A program made the position numbers and the translations under genes. The notes beneath the pieces were generated by a model. The model worked only from the letters and a program-made list of their open reading frames with translations, did no database searches and was not told where the DNA came from. DNA of 64,000 nt from Rhodovastum sp963709085 (GTDB lineage Bacteria; Pseudomonadota; Alphaproteobacteria; Acetobacterales; Acetobacteraceae), in NCBI GenBank assembly GCA_963709085.1, contig CAVPVB010000007.1:248001-312000 (forward strand), given 5' to 3'. Within the stretch, counting starts at the first letter, position 1, and every line of letters starts with the position of its first letter. Below are positions 24,941 through 34,347 of the stretch, piece by piece.

Positions 24941-26070
24941 GGCACGATTCCTTCGCCCTGGTGCGGCGCGCCCGAACGCACCCGCAATTCGTTCAGCATC
25001 TCCCCCACAGCCGCCACCGCGCCGCGCATCTCCGCCTCGCCCAGCCGGCCGATGCAGCCGATGCGGAAGCTGTCGGCGACCGTCAGCTTGCCGGGGTAGA
25101 TAACGTAACCGCGCTGGCGCAGCCCGTCATAGAACGCATCAAAAACAAACCGCGGATCGGCCGGCATGCGGAAGGTGACGATGATCGGCGCCTGCAACGC
25201 GGCCGGCAGCAACGATTCGAACCCGTACGCCGCCATGCCCTCCAGCAGGATGTGCATGTTGCGCCGGTAGCGGGCGCCACGCCCGGCGACACCCCCTTCG
25301 GCCGCATGCTCATCCAGCGCCTGGTCGAAGGCGGCAATCACATGGGTCGGCGGCGTGAAGCGCCACTGGTTATTCTGCTCGAAACCGCGCCATTGCGCGA
25401 ACAGATCGAGACTGAGCGAATGCGCGTTGCCGTCCGCCGCCTGCAGGCTGTCCTTGCGGACGATGACGAAGCCCATTCCGGGCACGCCTTCCAGGCATTT
25501 GTTCGAACTCGCCATCAGCGCGTCGAACGGGGTCTGCCGCGCTTCCAGCGGCAACGCCCCGAAGGCGCTCATCGCGTCGATCAGCAGCTTCCTTCCGTGC
25601 CCGGCGCAGACCGCGGCGACCGCCTCGACCGGGTTGAGCAGGCCCGACGTTGTCTCGCACTGCACCACCGCGACATGGCTGATCGCCGCATCCGCGGCGA
25701 GCGCGCTTTCCAGCGCCTCAGGCGATACCGGCACGTCCTCGGCGGTGTCGATGCTGGTGCAGGCGCGGCCGATGATGCGGGCGATCTGCACCATCCGCCG
25801 CCCGTACGCCCCGTTGACCAGGACCAGCAGCTTGCCGTCCCGCGGCACCAGCGTGCCGATCGCCGCCTCCACCGCGAAAGTGCCGGAGCCCTGCACCGGC
25901 ACGCACACATGCGTCCCGTCGCCGCCGGCCAGGCTCACCAGCCGCTCGCGCACCCGCCGGTTCATGGCGATGAAGGCGGCGTCGCGGGAGCCCCAGTCGT
26001 GCAGCATGGCCTGCTTGACCGTCGCCGAGGTGGTCAGCGGGCCTGGTGTTAGCAGAAGGGGATCGGGCAT
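24937..26070 (-). CDS. phnW: 2-aminoethylphosphonate-pyruvate transaminase
   Basis: A 377-residue class V aminotransferase that converts 2-aminoethylphosphonate and pyruvate to phosphonoacetaldehyde and alanine. It begins LLLTPGPLTTSATVKQAMLH, the family N-terminus. VQGSGTFAVEAAIG, LLIDAMSAFGALPLE (PLP Asp) and ASSNKCLEGVPGMGFVI (PLP Lys) follow, ending in a YVIYPGKLTVADSFRIGCIG substrate-binding segment. Length is standard. It is followed immediately by phnX and pbfA, which gives the complete degradation route in one operon. Confidence 0.94.
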   Translation of the reverse strand: MPDPLLLTPGPLTTSATVKQAMLHDWGSRDAAFIAMNRRVRERLVSLAGGDGTHVCVPVQGSGTFAVEAAIGTLVPRDGKLLVLVNGAYGRRMVQIARIIGRACTSIDTAEDVPVSPEALESALAADAAISHVAVVQCETTSGLLNPVEAVAAVCAGHGRKLLIDAMSAFGALPLEARQTPFDALMASSNKCLEGVPGMGFVIVRKDSLQAADGNAHSLSLDLFAQWRGFEQNNQWRFTPPTHVIAAFDQALDEHAAEGGVAGRGARYRRNMHILLEGMAAYGFESLLPAALQAPIIVTFRMPADPRFVFDAFYDGLRQRGYVIYPGKLTVADSFRIGCIGRLGEAEMRGAVAAVGEMLNELRVRSGAPHQGEGIVP

Positions 26071-26101
26071 GGGGGGTCTCCAACGTGGCGGCAGTTAAAG
26101 G

Positions 26102-26214
26102 AAGCAAGGCCAAGGGGCTTTGCCCCCTGGACCCCCACCAAGGGCCGAGAGGCCCCTGGACCCCGTCACTTAAAGTAGCGGGGTCCAGGGGTCCACGGAC
26201 CCCTGGCCTTGCTT
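26102..26214. repeat. Palindromic intergenic repeat, copy 3
   Basis: Outer arms AAGCAAGGCCA (26102-26112) and TGGCCTTGCTT (26204-26214), with GGGTCCAGGGGTCCACGGACC-type inner blocks and the AAGGGCCGAGAGGCCC segment shared with copies 2 and 5. It separates the transporter genes from phnW and could act as a transcript-processing or attenuating structure within the operon; that role is inferred. Confidence 0.7.
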
Positions 26215-26215
26215 G

Positions 26216-27013
26216 CTACCGCGCCGCCGCCTTAGCCGGCACCAGTGACAACCCAACAAGCACCGCGAGCGTACTCACCGCAAGCAGCATGGTCAGCGCC
26301 GCGCCCTGGAACACGTCGCCCCGGTCGGTCAGCGCGAAGATGCCCACCGGCATGGTCACCCAGCCGGGCGGATACACCATGGCGGTGGCGCCGAGTTCGC
26401 CCATCGACATCGCGAAGCTCAGGCTCAGCGCCGCGATCAGATAGGGCGTGACCAGCGGCAGGGTGACATGCCGCAGCCGGTAGAACGGCCGCGCGCCCAG
26501 GCTTTCCGCCACCTGCTCGAATTCCGGCGGCAGCCGCGACAGCCCGGCGGCGACGTTGCCGTAGGTGAAGGCGGAGATCAGCACGAAATGGGCGATGATG
26601 ACGATCGCCGTGGTGCCGTTCAGCAGCACCGGCTTCTGGCTGAACGCCACCAGCAGGCCGAGCCCGACCGATACCGACGGCACCGCGCTGGGAATGAAGA
26701 ACAGCAGGTCCAGCAAGCGCCGCGGCGCCGGCGCGACGCTGCGCAGCGCGATCGCCGCCCAGGTGCCGCTCAGCAACGCGATCGTGCTGGCCAGCGCGGC
26801 GGTGATCAGGCTGACCCGTAACTGGCCGCCGCTCTCGCCGGCGATGACGCCGGCGTAGTTGTCCAGCGTCAGCTGGCTCGGCAGCATGCTGTTCCATTGG
26901 CCGGCGAAGCTGGCCAGCGCGATCACCGCCAGCGGCAGCACGTAAATCAGGCCAAACACCAGCGCCAGCAGGCTCCAGGCGCCGATCCGCCCGGTGAGCG
27001 ACCATACCAGCAT
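26216..27013 (-). CDS. phnV: 2-aminoethylphosphonate ABC transporter permease (PhnV-like)
   Basis: A 265-residue inner-membrane permease with six helices. The EAA loop reads EQVAESLGARPFYRLRHVTL, the docking site for the ATPase. The ending MSMGELGATAMVYPPGW is typical of the iron/phosphonate/thiamine group of importers. Intact frame; it starts 1 bp after the stop of the first permease. Substrate is assigned from the adjoining phnW-phnX-pbfA genes, not from the permease itself. Confidence 0.8.
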   Translation of the reverse strand: MLVWSLTGRIGAWSLLALVFGLIYVLPLAVIALASFAGQWNSMLPSQLTLDNYAGVIAGESGGQLRVSLITAALASTIALLSGTWAAIALRSVAPAPRRLLDLLFFIPSAVPSVSVGLGLLVAFSQKPVLLNGTTAIVIIAHFVLISAFTYGNVAAGLSRLPPEFEQVAESLGARPFYRLRHVTLPLVTPYLIAALSLSFAMSMGELGATAMVYPPGWVTMPVGIFALTDRGDVFQGAALTMLLAVSTLAVLVGLSLVPAKAAAR

Positions 27014-27014
27014 G

Positions 27015-27888
27015 TCAGGCGCCCCGCGTGCCCTGATCCACGCGGGCCACCATGACCCGGTAGAGCAGGAACAGTGACAGCGACAGGGCGATGTTCACCA
27101 CCGCGATCACACAGGCGGCGGTGTAGTCGTCTTCCTGGATCGCCTTGCCGTAGACCAGCAGCGGCAGGGTGATGACACCCTTGGCGCCGATGAAGAACAC
27201 GATACCGAACTCGTTCACCGTCAGCAGCAGGCACAGGCTGCCGCCGGCCAGCAGCGCCGGCAACGCCGCCGGCAGGATCACCCGGCGGATGATGCGCCAG
27301 GCCCCGGCGCCGAGGCTGCTCGCCACCTCGATCTGCGCCGTCTCGATCAGACTGAACGCCGCCAGCAGCGGACGCATGACGAAGGGCGTGTAAACCGTGA
27401 CCTCGGCCAGAACGACGCCGGCGACGGTGTAGAGGAAGTCGATCGGCGGCTCCTCGGCGCCGGTCAGGCTGCATGATCGACATGTTGGCGATGCCGGCCG
27501 AGCCGTAGATGAAGGTGAGCGCGAGCGCGATCAGGAAAGTCGGCAGGGCGATGAAGGTGTCGATCAGGCGCGAGAGGGCACGTGCACCGGGGAACGGCAC
27601 GAAGGTCAGCACCAGCGCCATCGTGAAGCCGAGCGCCAGGCAGCCGGTGGTGGCCAGCAGCGCGATCTCCAGGGTGTGCAGCAGCGCATTGGTGAACAGT
27701 GGCCCGGCCAGCACCCTGGCATAGCTACCGAAATCGGGCAGCCCGCCGGCGGTGGTGACGGATTGCTGGATGATCAGCGCCAGCGGGTAGAAGAACAGCG
27801 CCGCCAGGATGCCAAGCGGCGGCACCACCCAGGCACCGTTCAGGCGCAGGCGCGCGGCCGGCAGCACCGCCACCCCGTCGGCGGCCAT
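27015..27888 (-). pseudogene. phnU: 2-aminoethylphosphonate ABC transporter permease (PhnU-like), frameshifted
   Basis: From ATG 27888 the frame gives an N-terminal half with helices up to FIYGSAGIANMSIMQ, then turns to nonsense. After one extra base near 27466-27471 (CAGGCTG on the plus strand) the reading resumes. It gives TGAEEPPIDFLYTVAGVVL, then VMRPLLAAFSLIETAQIEVA (EAA loop) and a normal end at 27015. Both halves are well conserved, so decay is recent or the base is a sequence error. As given, no full-length permease is made. Confidence 0.8.
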
Positions 27889-28966
27889 TCAGCCGGTCCC
27901 TTCCGGAATGATCGAGGCGTCCTCGGCGGCGAAATGCAGCGCGACAACGGCGCCCTGCGGCGGCGGCTCGCGCAGCGGCGTGCTGACCAGGCGCAGCACC
28001 TGGCCGGCCAGCTCAAGCGCGATACTGTGCTGATCGCCGAGCCACTGCACGTCGGTGACCGTCGCGTGCAGCGTGTTGGCCGGCTGCACCGATACCGGCG
28101 CGAGGAAGATGTCGTGCGGGCGCAGGCACAGCAGGTACGTCCCCGGCCAGCTCGGAGAACGGCGCCATCGCCGTCAGCACGGCCTCGCCGAGGCGGACGC
28201 GGGCGAACCGGCCGTCGGTCTGTTCGTGGCGGACCGCGAGCAGGTTGGCGCGGCCGAGAAATTCCGCGGCAAACCGGTTCGGCGGCGCCCGGTAGAGCAC
28301 CTGCGACGTACCGTGCGCGATCAGCCGGCCGCCCCGCATGATGGCGATGCGGTCCGCGAGGGTCAGCGCCTCGGTCTGATCATGGGTGACATAGAGTACG
28401 GTGAGATGCGGCAGGTCGCGGTGCAGGCGCGCCAGTTCCCCCAGCATGTTGCGGCGGATCTGCGCGTCCAGCGCCGATAACGGCTCGTCGAGCAGCAGCA
28501 CCCGCGGGCGAATGGCGAGCGCGCGGGCAATGGCGACGCGCTGCTGCTGGCCGCCGCTGAGCTGGCGCGGGTAGCGGTCGGCGTACGCCTCCATCCCGAC
28601 CATGGCGAGGCAGTCGCGGATGCGTTCGGCGACCAGGCTGTCCGGCGCGCGGCGGGCGCGCAGGCCGAAGGCGACGTTCTCGGCCACCCGCATGTGCGGG
28701 AACAGGGCATAGTTCTGCACCACCATGCCGATGTCGCGGGCATAGGGGGGCAGGTCGGTGACATCGGTGGCGCCGATGCGGATGCGCCCGCGCGTCGGTT
28801 GCACGAAGCCGGCGACGGCGCGCAACGCCGTGGTTTTGCCGCAGCCGGACGGACCGATAATGGCCATGATCTCGCCCGGCGCGACATCGAGGTCGAGGTT
28901 ATCCAGCGCGACGGCGCCCTTGTAGGCGACCGTCACGCCGGCAAACCCGATCCCGCTGGCGTCCAT
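27889..28966 (-). pseudogene. phnT: 2-aminoethylphosphonate ABC transporter ATPase (PhnT-like), frameshifted
   Basis: The nucleotide-binding domain is intact: GPSGCGKTTALRAVAG (Walker A), LSGGQQQRVAIARALA (signature), VLLLDEPLSALDAQ (Walker B) and YVTHDQTEAL (H-loop). About 230 residues later, near 28146-28150, an extra G in a G run (after FSELAG) breaks the frame. Without it the reading continues TYLLCLRPHDIFLAP and VTDVQWLGDQHSIAL (the TOBE domain) to a stop at 27889. The start is taken as the ATG at 28966; an ATG at 28996 is possible. Confidence 0.78.
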
Positions 28967-28968
28967 CG

Positions 28969-28994
28969 GGCCGGCCTCGCGCGCGAGGCCGGCC
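28969..28994. repeat. Perfect 26-bp palindrome
   Basis: GGCCGGCCTCGCG followed by its exact reverse complement lies between the binding-protein gene and the ATPase gene, just before the preferred ATPase start. In RNA it would be a strong hairpin, which often stabilises the highly expressed binding-protein message relative to downstream genes. Confidence 0.6.
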
Positions 28995-29026
28995 ACCGTG
29001 CCGGCGAGGGCGGTGCTGGAAATGGC

Positions 29027-30052
29027 CTAGCTCCCCGTTGCCGCGTGCCAGCTTGCCACGTCGGCATCGAACTCGGTGACCACCTGATCCCAGTCCGGCG
29101 TCCAGGTCTTCACGCCGTGGAGGTGCTTCATCAGGTTGTTGTAGGCGGCGCCGGTCGGCTTCACGTCGGTGCGCACCGGCAGGCCGAGGGCGACATCGGC
29201 CACCGTTTCCTGCGCCGGCTTGCTGAGCAGCCAGTCCAGCAGCTTCTTGCCGTTCTCGGCATGCGGCGCGCCGGTCACGATGCCGGCGAAATACGGCAGC
29301 GCCAGGGTGGAGCGCTCGCCATTCGGGCCGGCCGGGAAGAAGATGCGGATGTTCGGGTTGCCCTTCATCTGGTCGATGTTCATCTGCAGATCGCCGTTGG
29401 CCACCAGCAGCTCACCCTTGTTCACCAGCGCCGTCAGCTTGCCGGTGGAGGCGGAGGGGCCGCGGTTGTTGGCCTGCAATTTCTTGAAATAATCGAAGGC
29501 CGCGTCCTTGCTGCCGTAGGCGTGGATGACCTGCAGCATCACCGCGGTGCCGTCACCGGCCTGGCCGGGGGTGGAATATTGCAGCTTGTTCCTGAACCTC
29601 GGCGCCAGCAGGGCGGCGAAGTTCTTCGGCGCCTCCGGCAGCGCGGCGCTGTTATAGATGAAGCTGAGATAGTTGTTCACCAGCGCGACATACAGGCCCT
29701 TGGCGTCCTTGCTGCCGGCCGGCAGCGCCTCGGCGCCCGCGGGCGTGTAGGGCTGCAGCAGCCCGGCCGCCGCGGCGCGCTGGATGAACGGCGGCAGCGT
29801 CACCAGCACGTCGGCCTGCGGGTTGGATTTCTCCTTCGAGACGCGGGCGACCACGCCGCCGGAGCCGTCCTCGATGTACTGGACCTTGATGCCGGTTTCC
29901 TTGGTGAAGGCGTCGAACTGATTGCCGTACCAGCTCGGGTTGCCGTCATGCAGGCCGTCGGCGCTGTAGATCGTGACGACATCCTCGGCCCGAACCGTCC
30001 CGGCGGTGACCGTGGCCAGGAGTGCCGCGGCAAAAAAGGGTATCGCGCGCAT
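29027..30052 (-). CDS. phnS: 2-aminoethylphosphonate-binding periplasmic protein (PhnS-like)
   Basis: A 341-residue solute-binding protein with signal peptide (MRAIPFFAAALLATVTAGTV, cleaved near RAE). The mature start VVTIYSADGLHDGNPSWY and the segments SGGVVARVSKEKSNPQADV and QYSTPGQAGDGTAVMLQ match the putative 2-aminoethylphosphonate-binding proteins found with phnW. It is first in the minus-strand operon 30052-22731. Unlike the ATPase and first permease that follow, its frame is intact. Confidence 0.85.
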   Translation of the reverse strand: MRAIPFFAAALLATVTAGTVRAEDVVTIYSADGLHDGNPSWYGNQFDAFTKETGIKVQYIEDGSGGVVARVSKEKSNPQADVLVTLPPFIQRAAAAGLLQPYTPAGAEALPAGSKDAKGLYVALVNNYLSFIYNSAALPEAPKNFAALLAPRFRNKLQYSTPGQAGDGTAVMLQVIHAYGSKDAAFDYFKKLQANNRGPSASTGKLTALVNKGELLVANGDLQMNIDQMKGNPNIRIFFPAGPNGERSTLALPYFAGIVTGAPHAENGKKLLDWLLSKPAQETVADVALGLPVRTDVKPTGAAYNNLMKHLHGVKTWTPDWDQVVTEFDADVASWHAATGS

Positions 30053-30441
30053 GGGGCTGTCGCCCTCCCGTTAATGACACATGAGGTCTGTCGTGAAGCG
30101 GCGGCCGGCGGCAAGTGACGGATTGGTGAAAACGCGGATCAACGCCATCCGGCGGCCTTCCCGTGGGCACGGCATGCCAGTGGAACATTTTTCATTGCGG
30201 ACGGGGTCGGCCGGCGCATGAACGCTGCCATATATTCGTGCGGCAGGCACCTGGTTCCTGATCTGTGCCCAGGCCGCCGACAGCAGGGCCGCTGACAATG
30301 TCGCGGGCTGAATATGCTGCCGGGCCACGGCAAGCGCGTCCCGCGCGGGCCAGCCTCTCGCTGGCGCCGTGTTGCTGCTATAAGGCCTTATCGGAATAGG
30401 ATGGAATATCGTCGCCGGCCGCGTCGGCGCGAAGGAGAATC
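30053..30441. other. Divergent intergenic region
   Basis: A 389-bp gap between the phosphonate operon and the beta-propeller gene. It holds no convincing gene: short frames on both strands have non-coding composition. It must carry both promoters. AAGGAG at 30431-30436 is the ribosome site of the plus-strand gene. No transcription regulator gene adjoins. Confidence 0.5.
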
Positions 30442-31605
30442 ATGACGATGCTGTCTCGCGTAACCACCGCTGTCTTGCCCCGCGCGGCCTTGCTGGCCGC
30501 CGCCTGCCTGTTTGTCACGCTCGGCGCCGGCGCGGCCGAGCCGCCGGCGACCAAGCCGGAGAAGCCGAAAGGCCATCCGGTCACGGTGACCGAGGAAATG
30601 ACCGGCGCCGGCATCGTCTCCTCCGGCGTGGCGCTGCCGCCCCCGCCGCCGGCCACCGGCACGCGCGCCAACCCGGTGCCGGCCTGGTCCGGGCCGCTGC
30701 CCTGGCCGATCCTGATCGCCGACCGCCGCAACAACCGCCTGCTGGAAGTCACCCCCGACAAGCGTATCGTCTGGGAATTCCCCTCGCCGGCGCTGAAAAT
30801 CTACCGCGGTAACGACGACGTGAACTTCTCGCCCGACGGCAACACGCTGGTGGTCAACGAGGAGGACAATTTCGATGTCCATTTCGTCGACTATGAGAAG
30901 CGCGCCCTGGCCTGGACCTATGGCATTTCGGACGTGCGCGGCAGCGCGCCCGGCTATCTGAACTATCCCGACGATGCCCGCCTGCTGCCCGACGGGCGGA
31001 TGACGGTGGCCGACATCCGCAACTGTCGCCTGCTGTTCATCGACCCGAAAACCTCGAAGACCCTGTCCGAATGGGGCAAGGCCGGCGTCTGCAAGCATGC
31101 GCCGCCGACCAGTTTCGCCTTTCCCAACGATATCAACTATTACGCCAACGGCGACTTCCTGGTGACCGAAATCCCGGATGCCTGGATCACCCGCCTCAGC
31201 CCCGAGGGCCACGTGGTGTGGAGCGTGAAGGGGCCGCATCTGCATTATCCGTCGGATGCCAGGGCCACCAAGGACGGCAACATCATCGTCGCCGATTTCG
31301 TCAAGCTGGGCGGCGTGGTGATCTTCAACCCGCTCACCGGCAAGGTCGTCTGGGAATACCGTGTGGCCGACGGCGAGAAGGCGCTCAACCATCCCTCGCT
31401 GGCGGATGAACTGCCCAATGGCAACATCCTTCTGAATGATGATTTGCGCGAGCGGGTGATCGTCATCGACCGCCAGACCAAGGAGATCATCTGGCAATAC
31501 GGCACCACCGACCAGCGGGGACACGCGCCCGGCTTCCTCTGGTACCCCGACAGCCAGGACGTCGACTATTACCACGACTGGAAGGCAGCCCTGGGCGTGA
31601 AGTAG
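30442..31605 (+). CDS. Secreted beta-propeller protein (arylsulfotransferase/PQQ-like)
   Basis: A 387-residue exported protein. A signal peptide (AALLAAACLFVTLGAGAA) precedes a Pro-rich linker and then repeated blades: ILIADRRNNRLLEV, VNEEDNFDVHFVDYEKR, MTVADIRNCRLLFID, LVTEIPDAWITRLSPEG, IIVADFVKLGGVVIFNP and GNILLNDDLRERVIVID. Each ends in a D/N-R-x-x-ID-type strand, as in NHL and arylsulfotransferase propellers. No catalytic His set could be identified. ATG at 30442 with GGAG five bases upstream. Function unknown. Confidence 0.7.
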   Translation: MTMLSRVTTAVLPRAALLAAACLFVTLGAGAAEPPATKPEKPKGHPVTVTEEMTGAGIVSSGVALPPPPPATGTRANPVPAWSGPLPWPILIADRRNNRLLEVTPDKRIVWEFPSPALKIYRGNDDVNFSPDGNTLVVNEEDNFDVHFVDYEKRALAWTYGISDVRGSAPGYLNYPDDARLLPDGRMTVADIRNCRLLFIDPKTSKTLSEWGKAGVCKHAPPTSFAFPNDINYYANGDFLVTEIPDAWITRLSPEGHVVWSVKGPHLHYPSDARATKDGNIIVADFVKLGGVVIFNPLTGKVVWEYRVADGEKALNHPSLADELPNGNILLNDDLRERVIVIDRQTKEIIWQYGTTDQRGHAPGFLWYPDSQDVDYYHDWKAALGVK

Positions 31606-31772
31606 GCGCGCGCAGCCGGACGCTGCCCTGGACCCTCCCCGGCGCGCCGGGTGGGATTCGGGGCAGTATCCGGTTAGGATTAACGAGCCACAGACAGCCC
31701 GGTCCCCTGCGGCGCGGGGCTGCGAATACCCTTTTCGTCGATCCCTTGCCACCGACCCTGCAGGAGAACCCC

Positions 31773-32237
31773 ATGCGCTTACCGATCCTTGTCGCCGCCA
31801 TCCTGCTCGCCGCTCCGGCGGCCTGGGCGCAGACCGTCAAGGTCGAACAGCCCTGGGCGCGCGCCACCGCCGAGCACGCGCAAACCGGCGCTGCCTACGT
31901 CACCCTCATCGCCGGCACGGCCGACCGGCTCACCGGCGCCAGCACGCCGGTGGCCGCGAATGTCGAGGTGCATGAGGTCATTCGCGACAAGGACGTCATG
32001 CGCATGCGTCCGGTGGAAGGCGGCCTGGCGCTGGAGCCGGGCAAGCCGGTGACCCTCGCCCCCGGCGGCTACCATCTGATGCTGACCGGGCTGAAACAGC
32101 AGTTGAAGCAGGGCGAGAGCTTCCCGCTCACCCTTACCTTCGCCAACGAGCCGGCCGTGACGGTCACCGTGCCGGTGACCGCCGCCGGCGGTTCCGGCGC
32201 GCCGATGGACCACATGCATATGCACATGTCCCAGTGA
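31773..32237 (+). CDS. PCu(A)C periplasmic copper chaperone
   Basis: A 154-residue protein with signal peptide (MRLPILVAAILLAAPAAW, cleaved after AWA). The DUF461 copper site is seen as EVHEVIRDKDVMRMRPV (His and Met) plus GGYHLMLTGLK (His, Met) about 20 residues later. Such proteins carry Cu(I) to the CuA or CuB site of cytochrome oxidase in the periplasm. The C-terminal MDHMHMHMSQ is an extra His/Met cluster suited to metal capture. GGAG upstream of the ATG. Preferred start is 31773, not the open upstream codon at 31746. Confidence 0.88.
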   Translation: MRLPILVAAILLAAPAAWAQTVKVEQPWARATAEHAQTGAAYVTLIAGTADRLTGASTPVAANVEVHEVIRDKDVMRMRPVEGGLALEPGKPVTLAPGGYHLMLTGLKQQLKQGESFPLTLTFANEPAVTVTVPVTAAGGSGAPMDHMHMHMSQ

Positions 32238-32248
32238 CCAAATGAAAA

Positions 32249-32269
32249 GGCCAGGGCTCTGCCCTGGCC
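32249..32269 (+). terminator. Short hairpin after the copper chaperone gene
   Basis: GGCCAGGGC-TCT-GCCCTGGCC forms a perfect 9-bp stem 12 bp after the stop. It has no T run, so it is either a weak terminator or a minimal fragment of the palindromic repeat family, whose core block it shares. Confidence 0.45.
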
Positions 32270-32317
32270 CCCATTTCTGCGAGAACCTGATACGCCAGCC
32301 GAGTGGGAGTACCTTAA

Positions 32318-32587
32318 GTGACCCAGTTCACCTTGCTTCGCCACAGCGCCTATGCCGCGGGTGGCGATTCCGACTTCGAGGACGCGGTCGAAGTGGCCGA
32401 GGTGACCGACTCGGAAGTCTACATGGTGCGCGCCGGCGGCGGCCGGTTGTTCGCCACCCGGGAGGCGGCGAATATCGCCGCGAATGCCGCCAATTATCCG
32501 GATGGGTCGCGGGCGGCCGGCCCGCATGCGCGGGGTCATTTCTCCAGCCTGCGCATCAGCGGCGCCGAAATCTACGTGGCCCCATAG
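32318..32587 (+). CDS. Small hypothetical protein (89 aa)
   Basis: A GTG start with GGGAG upstream. The product is acidic in the first half (GGDSDFEDAVEVAEVTDSEV) and Ala-rich after that (FATREAANIAANAANYPDG). No signal or membrane helix. It ends 10 bp before the convergent hydrolase gene. Family not recognised; composition and ribosome site support a real gene. Confidence 0.5.
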   Translation: MTQFTLLRHSAYAAGGDSDFEDAVEVAEVTDSEVYMVRAGGGRLFATREAANIAANAANYPDGSRAAGPHARGHFSSLRISGAEIYVAP

Positions 32588-32597
32588 GGCGGGCTGC

Positions 32598-34347
32598 CTA
32601 CAGCGGCAGCACCGGCAGCACCACCCGGCTCGGCCTTGTGGCGTCGGCGAACACCGTGTTCACCGCCACCCGCCGCCGCCGGGAAATCCCTTCTGGTTCC
32701 CCGGTGTTCGGGTTCACGTCGAATTTCGGGAAATTGCTCGACGACACGTCCAGCCGGATGCGATGCCCGGGCAGGAACAGATTGGCGATCGGAAGAACAA
32801 GCCGGATGCGCACCACCTCACCGGCCTGGCGCATGCGCGGATCGCCGGGGTCTTCGGCGTAACGCAGCCGCAGGATGGTGTCGGCCAGCAGCATGGCGTA
32901 GCCGCGCGGATAATCGGCCCCCGGCGGGTGCACATCCAGCAGCTTGGCGGTGAAATCGGTATCCGGTCCGTCGGTGGCGACATACAGACTCCACCTCCAC
33001 CGGCCCGACCACCTGCACCGGGGCGGCGAGCGGCGCGCTCTGGAACGCCAGCACGTCGCGCCGCGCCGCCAGCGGCAGGAAGGGCGGCCGGCAGCCGAAG
33101 AATTTTTCTCCCGCCACCTGGTCGAAGCTGCCCGGCACCGCGACCGGCTCGAAAGATGAAAAATTGCCGCCGATCGTCGGCACCGGGTCGGCCGGATCGA
33201 AATCATAGCTCAGCGGCATGGCGCGTTCCTGCGCCGGCTGCGGGTCGAGCCGCAGATCGTTGTGCAGGTGCCACACGGCGGGCACCGCGCCCGGCACCGG
33301 CCAGTCGTTCGCCACAATCCAGCGCCCGCCATGGTCCAGGTGCCCCGCCGCGGTGCGCGCCCCGCTGCCGCCGCCCATCACGAACACCCGCACCGCCGGC
33401 TCGGGATCGGGCAGGCCGCGGGTGACCGAGTCGAAATGGCGCAGCTGGTAGTCCAGCCAGTCGCCGGCCCAGCTTTCCACCGGTGCTTCCGGCCCGAAAT
33501 CGACATCGCCGGCCACCCGCGCGCTGTGGTCGCCATGCGTCCACGGCCCCAGCACCAGCCATTGCCGCCCGCGCCCGGCCGCACTCAGCCCGCGATAATT
33601 GCCGGTGGCCGTCGGCACGTAGGGATCGAACCAGGACGACACATGCACGCAGTCGGCGCGGCTGTAGCGGTGATGGAACCCCTCCGCCCACAGCCCCACC
33701 TGCTTCCAGAACCCATCCCGCGTGCCCTGGCACAGCAGGTCGAACAGACCGGCCTCGGCATGCGGAAAATGGCGCAGCGGCGAATAGCCCTGCTGCCAGG
33801 GCCACGCGGTAAACCAGGCCCGGATATCCTCGGCCGCCAGCGCCGCGACGGCCTGGCTGTCCGCCGCCGCTTCGGGCGACTGAATCGCCTGCTGGAAGGC
33901 CCAGACCGCCTGGCGCAGTTCGAACGCGCCGCCCTGGCGCACGCCGCTCGCCCAGGCATCGTTGAAGCCGCCGCATTCCAGCACCTGCGCCACCAGCCCG
34001 GGCGGATCGAGGCAGCCCAGCGCCGCCTGGGCATGCGCGCCATAGGACAGGCCGATGCTGCAGATGCGCCCGTCACACCAGCTTTGTTCGGTGATCCAGC
34101 CGCAGGTGTCGGCCCCGTCCGCCCCCTCGGCCAGGTATTTCACGAAGTGGCCTTCCAACTCGCCGCGGCCGCGGCAGTCCTGGACCACCAACGCGTAGCC
34201 GCGCGCATTGATCGCCGCCGCCAGATCGCTGGCGCGGCCGTACGGCGTGCGCTCGAGCACCACCGGCCAGGGGCCATCGCCCGCTGGCAGATGGACGTTG
34301 GTGGCGAGCCGCACGCCGTCGCGCATGACCAGCATTTCGGTGCGCAT
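32598..34347 (-). pseudogene. CocE/NonD family hydrolase, frameshifted
   Basis: An alpha/beta hydrolase of the cocaine-esterase/X-Pro dipeptidyl-peptidase S15 group, about 580 residues if repaired. RTPYGR and VVQDCRGRGELEGHF start the fold, GLSYGAHAQAALG is the nucleophile elbow, WFDPYVP and GPWTHGDHS follow, where the catalytic Asp and His sit. The C-terminal jelly-roll starts in frame 1 (APVQVVGPVEVE). After one extra base near 32985 it continues in another frame (LYVATDGPDTDFTAKLLDV, then FLPGHRIRLDVSSSNFP). ATG 34347 has AGGA upstream. Confidence 0.8.

Noticed and set aside
30071..30328. 85-codon minus-strand frame upstream of the binding-protein gene, considered as a regulator
   Set aside because: No DNA-binding motif and atypical composition; more likely promoter DNA.
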